A stretch of DNA of 25,887 bases, taken from the NCBI GenBank assembly GCA_964492185.1, contig CAZBJH010000037.1:1-25887 (forward strand), read 5' to 3'. The position numbers were made by a program, and so were the translations under genes. Origin of the DNA: JAFGSZ01 sp964492185. Its GTDB lineage: Bacteria; Bacteroidota; Bacteroidia; Bacteroidales; UBA10428. Below are positions 16,339-24,957 of this stretch, piece after piece. The first letter of the stretch is position 1. Every line of letters begins with the position of its first letter. Under the pieces are notes generated by a model. The model was given only the letters and a program-made list of their open reading frames with translations. It searched no databases and had not been told where the DNA came from.

Positions 16339-17286
16339 ATCAGTGCACTGAATTCTGAGAAACTGATCCAACTACCCCGTACTTTTGATAATGCTATGGG
16401 TATTGCACTCAATAAATCAAAGCTGGCCGTCGCATGCAAACACAATGTCCGGCTGCTGAAGAATTTTCCCCAACTGGCTCCCTCTTATCCGGCCCGGCCA
16501 AATACATATGATGCTTTTTTTGTTCCGGTCTGCAGTTATAATTCAGGAAAACTCGATCTTCACGATCTTAATTTCCTGAATAATAAACTTACCGGAATCA
16601 ATACCTTATTTTCATGCATCGCGGAAATAAATAATGAATACAGCTTTGAACCCGTCTGGCAACCCCCGTTCATAAGTGATCTTTTGCCGGAAGACAGGTG
16701 CCATTTAAACGGCATGGCAGTGAAGGATGAAAAAATCGAATATGTTACCGCTTTAAGCTCTGCAAATACTGCCCGGGGATGGAGGAACAATAAAATGGAT
16801 AGTGGAGTGATCATTAATGTGCCGGATAATAAAGTTGTACTTGATAATTTATCCATGCCTCATTCTCCCAGGATCTATAACAATAAACTGTATTTCCTGA
16901 ACTCATCATTGGGCGAATTGAGATTAGCTGACACGGATAAACGTACAAGTAAAGTCATTGTTCAACTGGGGGGATATGCAAGAGGTATGGCAAAATACGG
17001 AGATTACCTTTTCATCGGAATATCAAAACTACGGCATTCTACTCCCCCGTTCAATGAATTACCCATAGCCAAAACCTCTTTTGCCGGAGTTGTTGTTGTG
17101 GACCTGCCCGGTAAAAAAGTGATCGGACAAATCAGATTTGAAACAAGCGTAGATGAGATATATGATGTGAAAATACTTCCGGATTACCGCCGGCCGGGGA
17201 TAATAACAAACAACAGGAAAGAAAGCAAGATGTTTATTACAATGCCTTCGGATACTTTTTGGGAAGCAAAAGAAAAAAGTGAATAA
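16339..17286 (+). CDS. TIGR03032-like (DUF4915) conserved protein, 5' end in gap
   Basis: The frame is open from the first base after the gap (ISALNSEKLIQLPRTFDNAMGIA), so an ATG at 16396 is internal and the true start lies in the missing sequence. Family hallmarks that I recognise are YDAFFVPV, LDLHDLNF, FSCIAEI, EPVWQPPFISDLLPEDRCHLNGMA, YVTALSSANTARGWR, SMPHSPR and GYARGMAKYGDYLFIG. The alternating short strands suggest a beta-propeller. The biochemical function of this family is not known to me; members often occur near glycan or sulfotransferase genes, which is not evident here. It is divergent from the GNAT gene and followed after 44 nt by the YwqK-like gene on the same strand. Confidence 0.8.
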   Translation: MSALNSEKLIQLPRTFDNAMGIALNKSKLAVACKHNVRLLKNFPQLAPSYPARPNTYDAFFVPVCSYNSGKLDLHDLNFLNNKLTGINTLFSCIAEINNEYSFEPVWQPPFISDLLPEDRCHLNGMAVKDEKIEYVTALSSANTARGWRNNKMDSGVIINVPDNKVVLDNLSMPHSPRIYNNKLYFLNSSLGELRLADTDKRTSKVIVQLGGYARGMAKYGDYLFIGISKLRHSTPPFNELPIAKTSFAGVVVVDLPGKKVIGQIRFETSVDEIYDVKILPDYRRPGIITNNRKESKMFITMPSDTFWEAKEKSE

Positions 17287-17330
17287 CTGGTATAACGTAA
17301 TATAATAAATTCGTATTATTATTAAAAGAA

Positions 17331-18149
17331 ATGCATACGCGTATTATTTTTTTCATTCTGATAATTATGATAACCTGCCCGGTGATTATTAAAGCAAATA
17401 CGGTGCCTTCGGATACTGTATTCAACCGGACAAATGAACAGGGGGAAAAGCAGGGTTACTGGAAAAAAGAATATCCTGACGGATCATTGATGTACAGGGG
17501 TTATTTTGAAAACGGAAAGCCGGTGGGTGAAATGAGACGTTACTATTCTTCAGGAGAATTACAGGCCGCAATGGACTATGGCCCGGACAGCGAACATGTA
17601 AGTGCCCGGCTATATTACAATAACGGGAACCTGGCCGCTGAAGGAAATTATTACATTAAGGAAAAAGACAGTACCTGGAATTACTACAGCTACTTTACAG
17701 GTAACCTTAAGCTGAAAGAACATTATATAAAAGGTAAAAAACACGGTACATCAACATACTACTATCCAAATGGTGTGATCTCGGAAACAGTGGAATGGAA
17801 AAATGATGTAAAACACGGCGAATGGATCCAGTATTTTGATAACGGTAAAAATAAATTATGCGCCAATTATGATAACGGAAAACTATCCGGAAGATTTATT
17901 GTTTATTATCCTTCGGGACAAATAAAAGTGCTGGGGCATTATAAAAACCACAAAATGCATGGCACCTGGGTCTATTATGACGAAGAGGGTGAACTGCTTT
18001 CAGAAATAAAATATAATTACGGGATCCCGGAAAACAAGGAAAAACTCACCGAAAAAGAACAGGAGTTTTTCGATATGATTGAAGAAAACAAAAATAAATA
18101 CAGTGAACCCGAACCTGAGGACTTAATACCCGGGGCCGGTAGCTTTTAA
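17331..18149 (+). CDS. Secreted YwqK/MORN-variant repeat protein
   Basis: The 272-residue product has an N-terminal signal peptide (about 1-22, ending near IIKA). Seven to eight MORN-variant (MORN_2) repeats of about 22-24 residues follow, with the pattern GxWxxYxxNGxLxxxxxYxNGKxxG; examples are GYWKKEYPDGSLMYRGYFEN and HGEWIQYFDNGKNKLCANYD. The C-terminus is a charged helix (KLTEKEQEFFDMIEENKNKY) and a short acidic tail. Such proteins are often labelled 'YwqK family antitoxin', but there is no toxin partner and the signal peptide argues for an envelope location. The function is unknown. The T9SS subtilase starts 9 nt after its stop, indicating an operon. Confidence 0.85.
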   Translation: MHTRIIFFILIIMITCPVIIKANTVPSDTVFNRTNEQGEKQGYWKKEYPDGSLMYRGYFENGKPVGEMRRYYSSGELQAAMDYGPDSEHVSARLYYNNGNLAAEGNYYIKEKDSTWNYYSYFTGNLKLKEHYIKGKKHGTSTYYYPNGVISETVEWKNDVKHGEWIQYFDNGKNKLCANYDNGKLSGRFIVYYPSGQIKVLGHYKNHKMHGTWVYYDEEGELLSEIKYNYGIPENKEKLTEKEQEFFDMIEENKNKYSEPEPEDLIPGAGSF

Positions 18150-18157
18150 AAACAATA

Positions 18158-19798
18158 ATGAACCGTTTATGGCTCCTGATATTACTTTTGCCGGCACTAC
18201 CGGCTACGGCTCAGATAAAAACTGCACCGGACAGGTATTTTATTCAGTTTACCGATAAGAACAACAATCCTTATTCGCCCGACAGGCCCGGGGAATTCCT
18301 CTCAGAACGGGCCCTGCAGCGCAGGCAAAGACAGGGCATTAAGATTGATCAAACGGACCTCCCGGTCACACCTGATTACCCCGACAGCCTTGAGGCTCTG
18401 GGACTGAAAGTTATTAACCGGTCGAAATGGTTCAATGCCGCTACGGTATATTCAAAAGACAGCTTATTGATCGACACCCTGCACAGACTGTCTTTTATCA
18501 AAAAGCCCCGGGTTGTGAAAGCAGCGAGTTACGACGACAAACCAAGGCACTATCCTAAGTTTGGATTTTTAAATACCGAAGAACCCCTGGATTATGGCGG
18601 ATCATCCCGGCAAATAGAAATAATGAACGGCCATTTCCTTCATGATCAGGGATACAGGGGGGAAGGAATCCATATTGCAGTAATTGATGCCGGGTTCCTG
18701 AATACAGACTTATTACCGGCATTTGATTCCCTTTGGGCCAATGACCAGGTACTGGGATGGCGGAATTTTGTTCATGACAGCATAAGTATTTTCGACAGTC
18801 ATTACCATGGGATGTCTGTCTTATCTATAATTGGCGGCAATATCCCCGGTGAACTTATCGGTACGGCCCCAAAAGCCAAATTCTGGCTGCTGCGCTCGGA
18901 GGATGTGAGTTCTGAATACCTTATAGAGGAAGATAACTGGATTGCAGCCATTGAGTTTTCCGATAGCGCCGGAGTTGATGTTGTTAATACATCTCTCGGA
19001 TACTCTACATTCGATGACCCGCGGCAAAACCACAGTTACCGGGATATGGACGGAAATACCACACGCGTATCCGTTGCATCATCACTTGCAGCATCAAAAG
19101 GTATGCTTATTGTTAACAGTGCAGGAAATGAAGGTGCCAAATCGTGGAAATATATCACGGCACCGGCAGATGCAGAAAACATCCTGGCGGCAGGTTCGGT
19201 TGATGCCAGGGGTAACATTGCAGTGACCAGCTCACGGGGGCCTTCATCTGACGGCAGGGTTAAACCCGATATTGTTGCCATGGGACACGGGACATACCAC
19301 CAGAGTTACAGGGGAATAGTGGAAACAGGTAGCGGTACATCATTTGCCGCACCTTTAATTTCGGGAATGGCAGCATGCCTGTGGCAGGCAAATCCTGATG
19401 CCGGTATACCTGATATACTCAGTACAATAAAGAAAAGTGCAGACCGGTATTATCATCCCGATTCAATTTACGGTTATGGCCTGCCCGACTTTTTCAAAGC
19501 ACATCTTATGCTTCAGATGCAATTTAACAATACCTCAGACGATGAATTAACCTTGCATGTTTTCCCTAATCCCTCGGAAAAATATTTTTATGCAGGCTTT
19601 TCAAGCCTTAATGCCGGCACATTGAACGCGAAAATTTTTGATCTTTCAGGGAAAATATTGTATCATAAGGAGATCACTGCTGAAAAAGGCTATAATCTTA
19701 TTATGATCGATGATACCGGCAAGCTGTCTTCAGGAACCTATATATTTCAAATAAATCCGGATAATAAAATCTTACGCGAAAAAATCATCAAATACTGA
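18158..19798 (+). CDS. T9SS-secreted subtilisin-like serine protease (S8)
   Basis: The 546-residue precursor has a signal peptide (about 1-18, LPATAQ), a prodomain-like region to about 150, and a subtilase domain about 165-455. The catalytic triad is visible: Asp177 (HIAVIDAGF), His217 (SHYHGMSV) and Ser395 (GSGTSFAAPLISG), with the oxyanion Asn324 in NSAGNEG. The C-terminal 75 residues (HVFPNPSEKYF, AKIFDLSGKILYHKE, LSSGTYIFQI, REKIIKY) form a type A T9SS sorting domain, so the enzyme should cross the outer membrane and be anchored or released. It lies 8 nt after the YwqK-like gene and 9 nt before xseA. Such proteases typically process surface proteins or digest external protein; the specificity is unknown. 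Confidence 0.93.
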   Translation: MNRLWLLILLLPALPATAQIKTAPDRYFIQFTDKNNNPYSPDRPGEFLSERALQRRQRQGIKIDQTDLPVTPDYPDSLEALGLKVINRSKWFNAATVYSKDSLLIDTLHRLSFIKKPRVVKAASYDDKPRHYPKFGFLNTEEPLDYGGSSRQIEIMNGHFLHDQGYRGEGIHIAVIDAGFLNTDLLPAFDSLWANDQVLGWRNFVHDSISIFDSHYHGMSVLSIIGGNIPGELIGTAPKAKFWLLRSEDVSSEYLIEEDNWIAAIEFSDSAGVDVVNTSLGYSTFDDPRQNHSYRDMDGNTTRVSVASSLAASKGMLIVNSAGNEGAKSWKYITAPADAENILAAGSVDARGNIAVTSSRGPSSDGRVKPDIVAMGHGTYHQSYRGIVETGSGTSFAAPLISGMAACLWQANPDAGIPDILSTIKKSADRYYHPDSIYGYGLPDFFKAHLMLQMQFNNTSDDELTLHVFPNPSEKYFYAGFSSLNAGTLNAKIFDLSGKILYHKEITAEKGYNLIMIDDTGKLSSGTYIFQINPDNKILREKIIKY

Positions 19799-19807
19799 AC
19801 AACTGTT

Positions 19808-21190
19808 ATGGAAAAGGAATCCCTTTCGATATTTCAATTGAACCGGATAATTAAAGACACCCTGAAAAGTGCACTCGATATGTCCTACTGGGTGATAGGT
19901 GAGATCAGCGATATCAATATCAACTCCAGGGGCCACTGCTACCTTGAACTGGTAGAAAAAGATGAATATTCGGACCGGATAATTGCAAGGGCAAGATGTA
20001 CAATATGGGCTTCAAGGTTCAGTATGCTCAGGCCTTATTTTGAAACATCCACAGGACAGGAACTTACGCCGGGAATAAAAATCCTTGTAAGAGTAAGTGT
20101 TGAATTCCACGAACTTTATGGCATGAGCCTTAATATCAAAGATATCGAACCCTCATATACCCTGGGGGAAATTGCACGCCTCAAACAGATGATATTAAGC
20201 AGGCTGGAGAAAGAAGGAGTGTTGAATATGAATAAAGAAACAGAATTGCCGCTACTGCCACGGAGAATTGCAGTGATATCCTCCACAACAGCTGCAGGAT
20301 ATGAGGACTTTCGCGACCAACTGCTTAATAATCCACAGGGATATAAATACTATATCAAACTATTCCCGGCAGTGATGCAGGGAGAAGAAACCGAAAAATC
20401 GATCATCCGGGCCCTTGATAAAATTTTTAATTATGAAGATGTTTTTGACGTGGTAGCAATTATTCGCGGCGGAGGAGCCAAGTCTGACCTTAACAGCTTC
20501 AATTCGTACGAACTGGCATATCACATTACACAGTTCCCGCTTCCGGTTATCACGGGCATTGGCCATGAACAGGATGAAACAATACCTGATATCGTTGCCC
20601 ACACGCGAATGAAAACCCCAACTGCAGTTGCAGAGTTTCTCCTGGAAAGATTTGCAGATATTGAAAGTTACCTGGAGGATCTGGAAATATCACTTATTGA
20701 ACAAACAAACAGAACACTACGTAAGTACAATGAAAAACTAAATCAAATTTGTACACGATACGGTCCGGCAGTGAAAAGCCTGTTAATGCTGCAGGATAAT
20801 AAGCTGAAGTCACTGGGTTCGGAAATGATCCATGCTTCAAAAAAGTTCTTGTCCCGTCATCTTAAAACACTGGAAATAAATGCTATAAATGTAAAATCGG
20901 AAATTCACGACTATTATAAAAGCAAGAAATATAAACACAGGAACATTAGCCTGCTTCTCATTGAAAAATCCCGAAAAACATTTGATATAAGAAAACACGG
21001 ACTGGAGATCCTGTCTGAAAAATGTTACTATCTCGATCCCCGGAATATTCTTAAACGTGGTTATTCTATTACGAGGAAGAACGGCAAAGTTGTTTTGAGT
21101 GAAAAAAATATTGAACACGGCGATGAGCTTGAAACGGTATTGTTTGAAGGAAAAGTAATAAGCCGGGCGGTGAAAAACAGTGAGCAGTGA
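19808..21190 (+). CDS. xseA: Exodeoxyribonuclease VII large subunit
   Basis: Catalytic subunit of ExoVII, which degrades single-stranded DNA from both ends during mismatch and damage repair. The N-terminal OB-fold (about 5-115) includes SYWVIGEISDININSRGHCY. The catalytic domain (about 120-290) shows LPRRIAVISSTTAAGYEDFRDQ, IIRGGGAKSDLNSFNSYELA (218-237) and ITGIGHEQDETIPDIVAHTR (248-267), the core motifs. A long coiled-coil follows (about 290-410) and the end has the conserved DPRNILKRGYSIT. At 460 residues it is complete. It follows the subtilase by 9 nt. Its partner xseB is separated by 178 nt of repeats, where these genes usually abut or overlap. Confidence 0.96.
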   Translation: MEKESLSIFQLNRIIKDTLKSALDMSYWVIGEISDININSRGHCYLELVEKDEYSDRIIARARCTIWASRFSMLRPYFETSTGQELTPGIKILVRVSVEFHELYGMSLNIKDIEPSYTLGEIARLKQMILSRLEKEGVLNMNKETELPLLPRRIAVISSTTAAGYEDFRDQLLNNPQGYKYYIKLFPAVMQGEETEKSIIRALDKIFNYEDVFDVVAIIRGGGAKSDLNSFNSYELAYHITQFPLPVITGIGHEQDETIPDIVAHTRMKTPTAVAEFLLERFADIESYLEDLEISLIEQTNRTLRKYNEKLNQICTRYGPAVKSLLMLQDNKLKSLGSEMIHASKKFLSRHLKTLEINAINVKSEIHDYYKSKKYKHRNISLLLIEKSRKTFDIRKHGLEILSEKCYYLDPRNILKRGYSITRKNGKVVLSEKNIEHGDELETVLFEGKVISRAVKNSEQ

Positions 21191-21198
21191 ACAGAAAG

Positions 21199-21240
21199 AG
21201 CTCGAAGCTCGAAGCTGGAAGCTCGAAGCTCGAAGCTCGA
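21199..21240 (+). repeat. Heptanucleotide tandem array 1 (six units)
   Basis: Six AGCTCGA heptamers in a row, the third being AGCTGGA, followed by AGCC. The array starts 8 nt after the xseA stop codon. Its last four units plus AGCC (21213-21244) are an exact 32-bp copy of array 2. Confidence 0.9.
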
Positions 21241-21258
21241 AGCCACCTAAAGGCTAAT

Positions 21259-21274
21259 CCCCTCCCGGGAGGGG
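21259..21274. repeat. GC-rich 16-bp perfect palindrome between the heptamer arrays
   Basis: CCCCTCCCGGGAGGGG is a perfect palindrome, followed by CAGGGATGGGTA. From memory this resembles a dispersed intergenic sequence seen in many Bacteroidota genomes. It has no T-run and is not a standard terminator. Confidence 0.75.
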
Positions 21275-21292
21275 CAGGGATGGGTAATAAAC

Positions 21293-21320
21293 AGCTGGAA
21301 GCTCGAAGCTCGAAGCTCGA
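21293..21320 (+). repeat. Heptanucleotide tandem array 2 (four units)
   Basis: AGCTGGA followed by three AGCTCGA units and AGCC, identical over 32 bp to 21213-21244. The two copies are separated by a 48-bp spacer that contains the palindrome. Confidence 0.9.
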
Positions 21321-21368
21321 AGCCAAATATAATTATTAAATTAACATATACTTTTGAAAAAAATCATT

Positions 21369-21578
21369 ATGGAAAAGAAAGAATTATCATACCAGGAAGC
21401 CATTCAGGAGGTGGAAGAGATCCTTCAGCAAATAGAAAAAGAGGAACTGGATGTTGATGAGCTTACCACCCGCGTTAAAAGGGCTTCCGTTTTGCTGAAG
21501 ATCTGCAAAGATAAATTACGGACCACTGAAAATGAGGTTGAGAAGATTATTGGTGATATTGACACTGAAGTAGAATAA
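21369..21578 (+). CDS. xseB: Exodeoxyribonuclease VII small subunit
   Basis: Small helical subunit that binds the XseA coiled-coil. The 69 residues show the family pattern LSYQEAIQEVEEILQQIEKEELDVDEL, then RVKRASVLLKICKDKLRTTENEVEKI, two helices with a short turn. The ATG at 21369 is preferred; an upstream in-frame TTG at 21354 would add five non-conserved residues. The repeats between xseA and xseB may reduce or reshape co-expression; whether xseB has its own promoter is not evident. No clear terminator follows directly. Confidence 0.93.
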   Translation: MEKKELSYQEAIQEVEEILQQIEKEELDVDELTTRVKRASVLLKICKDKLRTTENEVEKIIGDIDTEVE

Positions 21579-21646
21579 CACAGTTCGATTTACTTTTTTT
21601 ATATAGTTAATAAAAATAAGCAAAAAACCCTGCCGTTTGCAGAAAA

Positions 21647-22296
21647 TGCCCTTCAAGGGCTAATTGTTTCGAACCGCTCCCTACGCGGTTCGACTTACTT
21701 TTTTACTCCCCTGTCGGGTCGTGAGATCGCCTTCGGCTAAGTTGCTACAGCGAAAAAAAGTAAGCAAAAAACGCCGCCGCTGACAGGATTTTCCTGAAAA
21801 ATCAAGGTGCCACCTAAAAATCGAGAACTCCTTACGTCGGACAGCTCGATTTTCTCAACGGTGATCACCTTGATTTTTTTTAACGGAAAATCCTGAAGGC
21901 GGGGTACCGATTCTGTTAATAGTATTTTTAAAAGTAAAGCTACCGTCAGGGACTTACATTGTTTATGATAAGCTGTACTATAACAGAAGGAAGCCGGTAT
22001 TCCGCGAAGCCCACGTCCATTGAAATAAGCATAAAGTTTTGCAGTAGCGGAGGCCGTCTCAGAAAAATCGCGTAAGATTTCAAGGAAGGTTTTCGTCGCG
22101 GGGTACTGGAGGAACCCTGTCCGAGCGACGACGAAGGAGGAGTGAGTTTGGGTTTCGCATGGAGAAAACCTCCCGTAGTAAATCGAGCGATTTTTATGGA
22201 ACGGTAACTTTTTTTGCCTACTTTTTTGTGTGGAAGACAAAAGAGTAGGTCGAACTGCCTTGCTGGCAGTTCGAAACCCCGGCCCCCAGGAGGAAA
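21647..22296. repeat. Composite inverted-repeat element (about 650 bp), non-coding
   Basis: Each end carries a hairpin of the type TCGAACCGC/GCGGTTCGA (left 21669-21693, right 22250-22274), followed inward by a second inverted repeat. Left outer GCGGTTCGACTTACTTTTTT (21685-21704) matches the complement of 22239-22258 at 17 of 20 positions. Left inner AAAAAAGTAAGCAAAAAA (21754-21771) matches the complement of 22210-22227 at 17 of 18. The core has a nested hairpin (21784-21895). Both strands have long open frames in the core, but they run through the repeats and resemble no family, so I call it non-coding. The whole 21579-22518 stretch has no credible gene. It resembles a dispersed or MITE-like repeat. 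Confidence 0.7.
21784..21895. repeat. Triple-nested 112-nt hairpin
   Basis: Three perfect inverted repeats are nested: CAGGATTTTCC (21784-21794) with 21885-21895; AAAATCAAGGTG (21797-21808) with 21866-21877; AAAATCGAG (21817-21825) with 21845-21853. The loop is about 19 nt. It is part of the composite element. Confidence 0.85.
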
Positions 22297-22332
22297 CCTA
22301 TACACTGTCGCCCGAAGCCGGTAGAAAGGGCA

Positions 22333-22361
22333 TAAAAAAACCGGGTGTCGAAACACCCGGT
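22333..22361 (-). terminator. Rho-independent terminator of the TonB receptor gene
   Basis: A perfect 9-bp stem ACCGGGTGT (22340-22348) / ACACCCGGT (22353-22361) with loop CGAA. On the minus strand it is followed by seven to eight T (22333-22340), as expected for the receptor gene, whose stop is about 160 nt upstream. Confidence 0.85.
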
Positions 22362-22518
22362 AAAACCCTTAAAATTAAACCTAAAATCTCATAAAAAACC
22401 TGTAAATAAATGATCTTAAATGTTAACAATTCTATCCCAAAAGTTTACAAATAAATCATTCAACTATATAAACGCTATGACAGATTAATTGTTTCAAAAA
22501 ACAAGGTGATTTATATCA

Positions 22519-24924
22519 CTAAAAACGAACTCTTATGCCGGCCAGGAAATTGATGCCGGCCTGAGGATAAAAATATGGCGTTTCACCCCACACATAGCCG
22601 TTTGCAGAATACATCACATTAAAAAGGTTATTCAACATAGCTGAAAATTCATATGAGCCTGATTCGTCTGTATCAAAACTGTACCGTACATGCAGATTAT
22701 TAATAAGAAAAGGATCGATACTCTTTTTCTTACTGCCTGTATTATCAAGATATTGCCTGCCGACATATTTCCCGTTTAAACTTATCCTGAGGTCATTCAC
22801 CGGGGATATTGTAAGCTCTGCTACACTGACTATTTTCGGGGAATAGGCAATATCCACATCTTTGTATAATTCTGTCCCCTCCCCTTCCTTTCTTCTGTAA
22901 TCTGTTTTATTCCTGCTGTATGCAATGTTACCCCTTCCGGTAAGCCATTCGTTTACCTTTACCGAAGCATCGGCTTCAATACCCGACCGGTAACTTGTTC
23001 CTATGTTTTCCCTCACAAAAGAACCCACATCATTGATCTCCCCCGTAAGTACCAGTTGATTTGAATAATGCATGTAAAAGCCGTTTATCGCGTATGAAAA
23101 CCTGTTTGAATACTTTCGTAAACCCAATTCCATATTATCCAGCTCCTCGTGAACAGGTTCAACACCTGAAGGAGCATCCAGGAAATCATTCCGGTTGGGT
23201 TCCCGGTTTGCACGACTGTATGACAGGTAGGCAGATGCCCCGCCATTAAAGGCATAATTCAAACCAAGTTTAGGATTGAAAAAATGAAACTGTTTATCCA
23301 GATCGATATCTGCCCCGCCCTTATCAATACCCTCGCATTTATATGCTATATTCCGGTATTGAAGGTCGGTAAAAAAATTAAAACGGTCGCTCAAACTGTA
23401 TATCACTTTCAAAAAAGTATTAAAATCCGATTTTTGGGCAACATTGTCATAAAACCTGTCACCTATCTCACTGTCACCGGCATACCGGCTCCATCTGATC
23501 TCTCCGTAGTGCTTTGCATCATCATAATTATTCCATGCACCCCCCAGGATGGTTTCTAACCTGTTATTCTTATACTGCAATGAAAAGGTGGATCCGTAAA
23601 AGTCATTATCCAACCACCTTCTGACGATCATATCACTTTCCGTGACGGTATCATGATAGAAATATTCATAAATTTCTTCTCTTAATATACTGTCTCTGCC
23701 AAAAAACAAATTCCCAACAGGGTATTCTTCCAGTGGTTCATTTGAATAATATTGCTCGTAATATCCCCGCCCGTATGTGTAATGCAATGAAAGCTGTAAG
23801 CTGAGCTTATCTGTAATATCCTGGCCCAGATGGAACTGGTAATGATCCTGCTGGTAATTATCCGTTTCATTATCGTAAAAACCGAGTATATTCCATTCTT
23901 TATCGTAAATAGCCCCGGCTGAATTGAATGTGCGTCCGTATTCTTCCATTTCAAATTCACTTACGCCGTTCCATGCCTGGTAGGTTTTTTCTTTACCGCT
24001 GAACACAATGATTTTTGCATTGGTGGTTTTTCCATAATAACCCCCCTGTATAAAAAAAGATTTAAGGTCGGAAAACGATCTGTCGATATAGCCGTCAGAA
24101 GAAATTTTTGAAGCCCGCCCTTCAATTGACCACTTGCCTTTCATTAACCCCGTTCCGAAACGGGCATTGGTCTTCCATGTATTGAATGAACCGGCAGATC
24201 CGTTAAACTCGGCAAAAGGCTGATCATTCAACCGGTCCGTTTCCACACTGATCGTTGCACCAAAAGCCCCAGCCCCGTTTGTTGATGTCCCTACACCACG
24301 CTGTACCTGAATACTCTGCACGGAGGAAGAAAAGTCAGGTATGTTAACCCAGAAAACACCATGTGATTCCGGGTCATTGAGAGGTATACCATTCAGGGTA
24401 ACATTGATACGCTGAATATCACTCCCCCTGATACGCAAAGCCGTATGGCCGATACCGGCTCCTGCATCCGAGGTGCTGACAACAGAAGGTTCCATACTTA
24501 GCAGATATGTAATATCCTGTCCCAGATTTTTGTGCCGGATCTCATCTTTTAATATCATTGAATATGTTACGGGTGTATTTTCTTTGGCCCGTGTTGATCT
24601 TACAATAATTTCTTCTCCCCTAACAGTAGCCTGCTTAAGCTTCACCTCAAGATTAATATTGCCTTTTACTTCAAGTTCCTTTCGATAGGTTTCATATCCG
24701 ACATATGATACAACCAGTTCATAATCTCCCTCGTGTACATCTTCCAGGATAAATTCTCCCTGCACATCCGTTGTGGTTCCGTACGGCGATTTTCTTAACA
24801 CTACATTAGCTCCGATCAGGGGCTCATTGTTATCATCGGTTACCGTGCCCGAAATAACATAACCATATACAGCACTGGCATAAAAGAAAAAAGCCAATGC
24901 AAGTAAAATAATTACTCGCTTCAT
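22519..24924 (-). CDS. TonB-dependent outer-membrane receptor, probably thiamine-related
   Basis: Outer-membrane importer of 801 residues. Residues 1-21 are a signal peptide. A carboxypeptidase-regulatory-like domain follows (about 22-97, ISGTVTDDNNEPLIGANVVL, then SYVGYETYRKELEV). The plug domain covers about 115-230, with IRGSDIQRINVTLNGIPLND and VQRGVGTSTNGAGAFGATI. The 22-strand-type barrel (about 235-801) ends in the terminal aromatic RVRF. The mRNA leader carries a TPP riboswitch, which ties expression to thiamine status. TPP-controlled TonB receptors for thiamine or its precursors are known in Bacteroides, so thiamine-compound uptake is the best inference. No SusD partner or thi genes are adjacent. 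The exact substrate (thiamine, its phosphates or pyrimidine precursor) is open. Confidence 0.93.
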   Translation of the reverse strand: MKRVIILLALAFFFYASAVYGYVISGTVTDDNNEPLIGANVVLRKSPYGTTTDVQGEFILEDVHEGDYELVVSYVGYETYRKELEVKGNINLEVKLKQATVRGEEIIVRSTRAKENTPVTYSMILKDEIRHKNLGQDITYLLSMEPSVVSTSDAGAGIGHTALRIRGSDIQRINVTLNGIPLNDPESHGVFWVNIPDFSSSVQSIQVQRGVGTSTNGAGAFGATISVETDRLNDQPFAEFNGSAGSFNTWKTNARFGTGLMKGKWSIEGRASKISSDGYIDRSFSDLKSFFIQGGYYGKTTNAKIIVFSGKEKTYQAWNGVSEFEMEEYGRTFNSAGAIYDKEWNILGFYDNETDNYQQDHYQFHLGQDITDKLSLQLSLHYTYGRGYYEQYYSNEPLEEYPVGNLFFGRDSILREEIYEYFYHDTVTESDMIVRRWLDNDFYGSTFSLQYKNNRLETILGGAWNNYDDAKHYGEIRWSRYAGDSEIGDRFYDNVAQKSDFNTFLKVIYSLSDRFNFFTDLQYRNIAYKCEGIDKGGADIDLDKQFHFFNPKLGLNYAFNGGASAYLSYSRANREPNRNDFLDAPSGVEPVHEELDNMELGLRKYSNRFSYAINGFYMHYSNQLVLTGEINDVGSFVRENIGTSYRSGIEADASVKVNEWLTGRGNIAYSRNKTDYRRKEGEGTELYKDVDIAYSPKIVSVAELTISPVNDLRISLNGKYVGRQYLDNTGSKKKSIDPFLINNLHVRYSFDTDESGSYEFSAMLNNLFNVMYSANGYVWGETPYFYPQAGINFLAGIRVRF

Positions 24925-24957
24925 AATTAATACTTTAAATGTTATTGAATTGTACGA

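Noticed and set aside
16239..16445. Continuation of the GNAT gene across the gap
   Set aside because: The far side is antisense to the TIGR03032-like coding sequence; a frame bridged by N has no evidential value.
17331..18149. Antitoxin of a toxin-antitoxin pair
   Set aside because: The 'YwqK family antitoxin' label is a database name. Here the protein has a signal peptide and no adjacent toxin gene.
21199..21320. CRISPR array
   Set aside because: The units are 7 nt tandem repeats with no spacers, and no cas genes are present.
21737..22240. A 167-codon open frame on the minus strand in the composite repeat
   Set aside because: It runs straight through the inverted repeats, its two ends are the low-complexity A/T tracts of the terminal repeats, it resembles no family, and other frames are open as well. 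It is best explained by the repeat itself.
21946..22356. A second overlapping minus-strand open frame of 136 codons
   Set aside because: It overlaps the terminator of the receptor gene and the right terminal repeat, with no recognisable domain.
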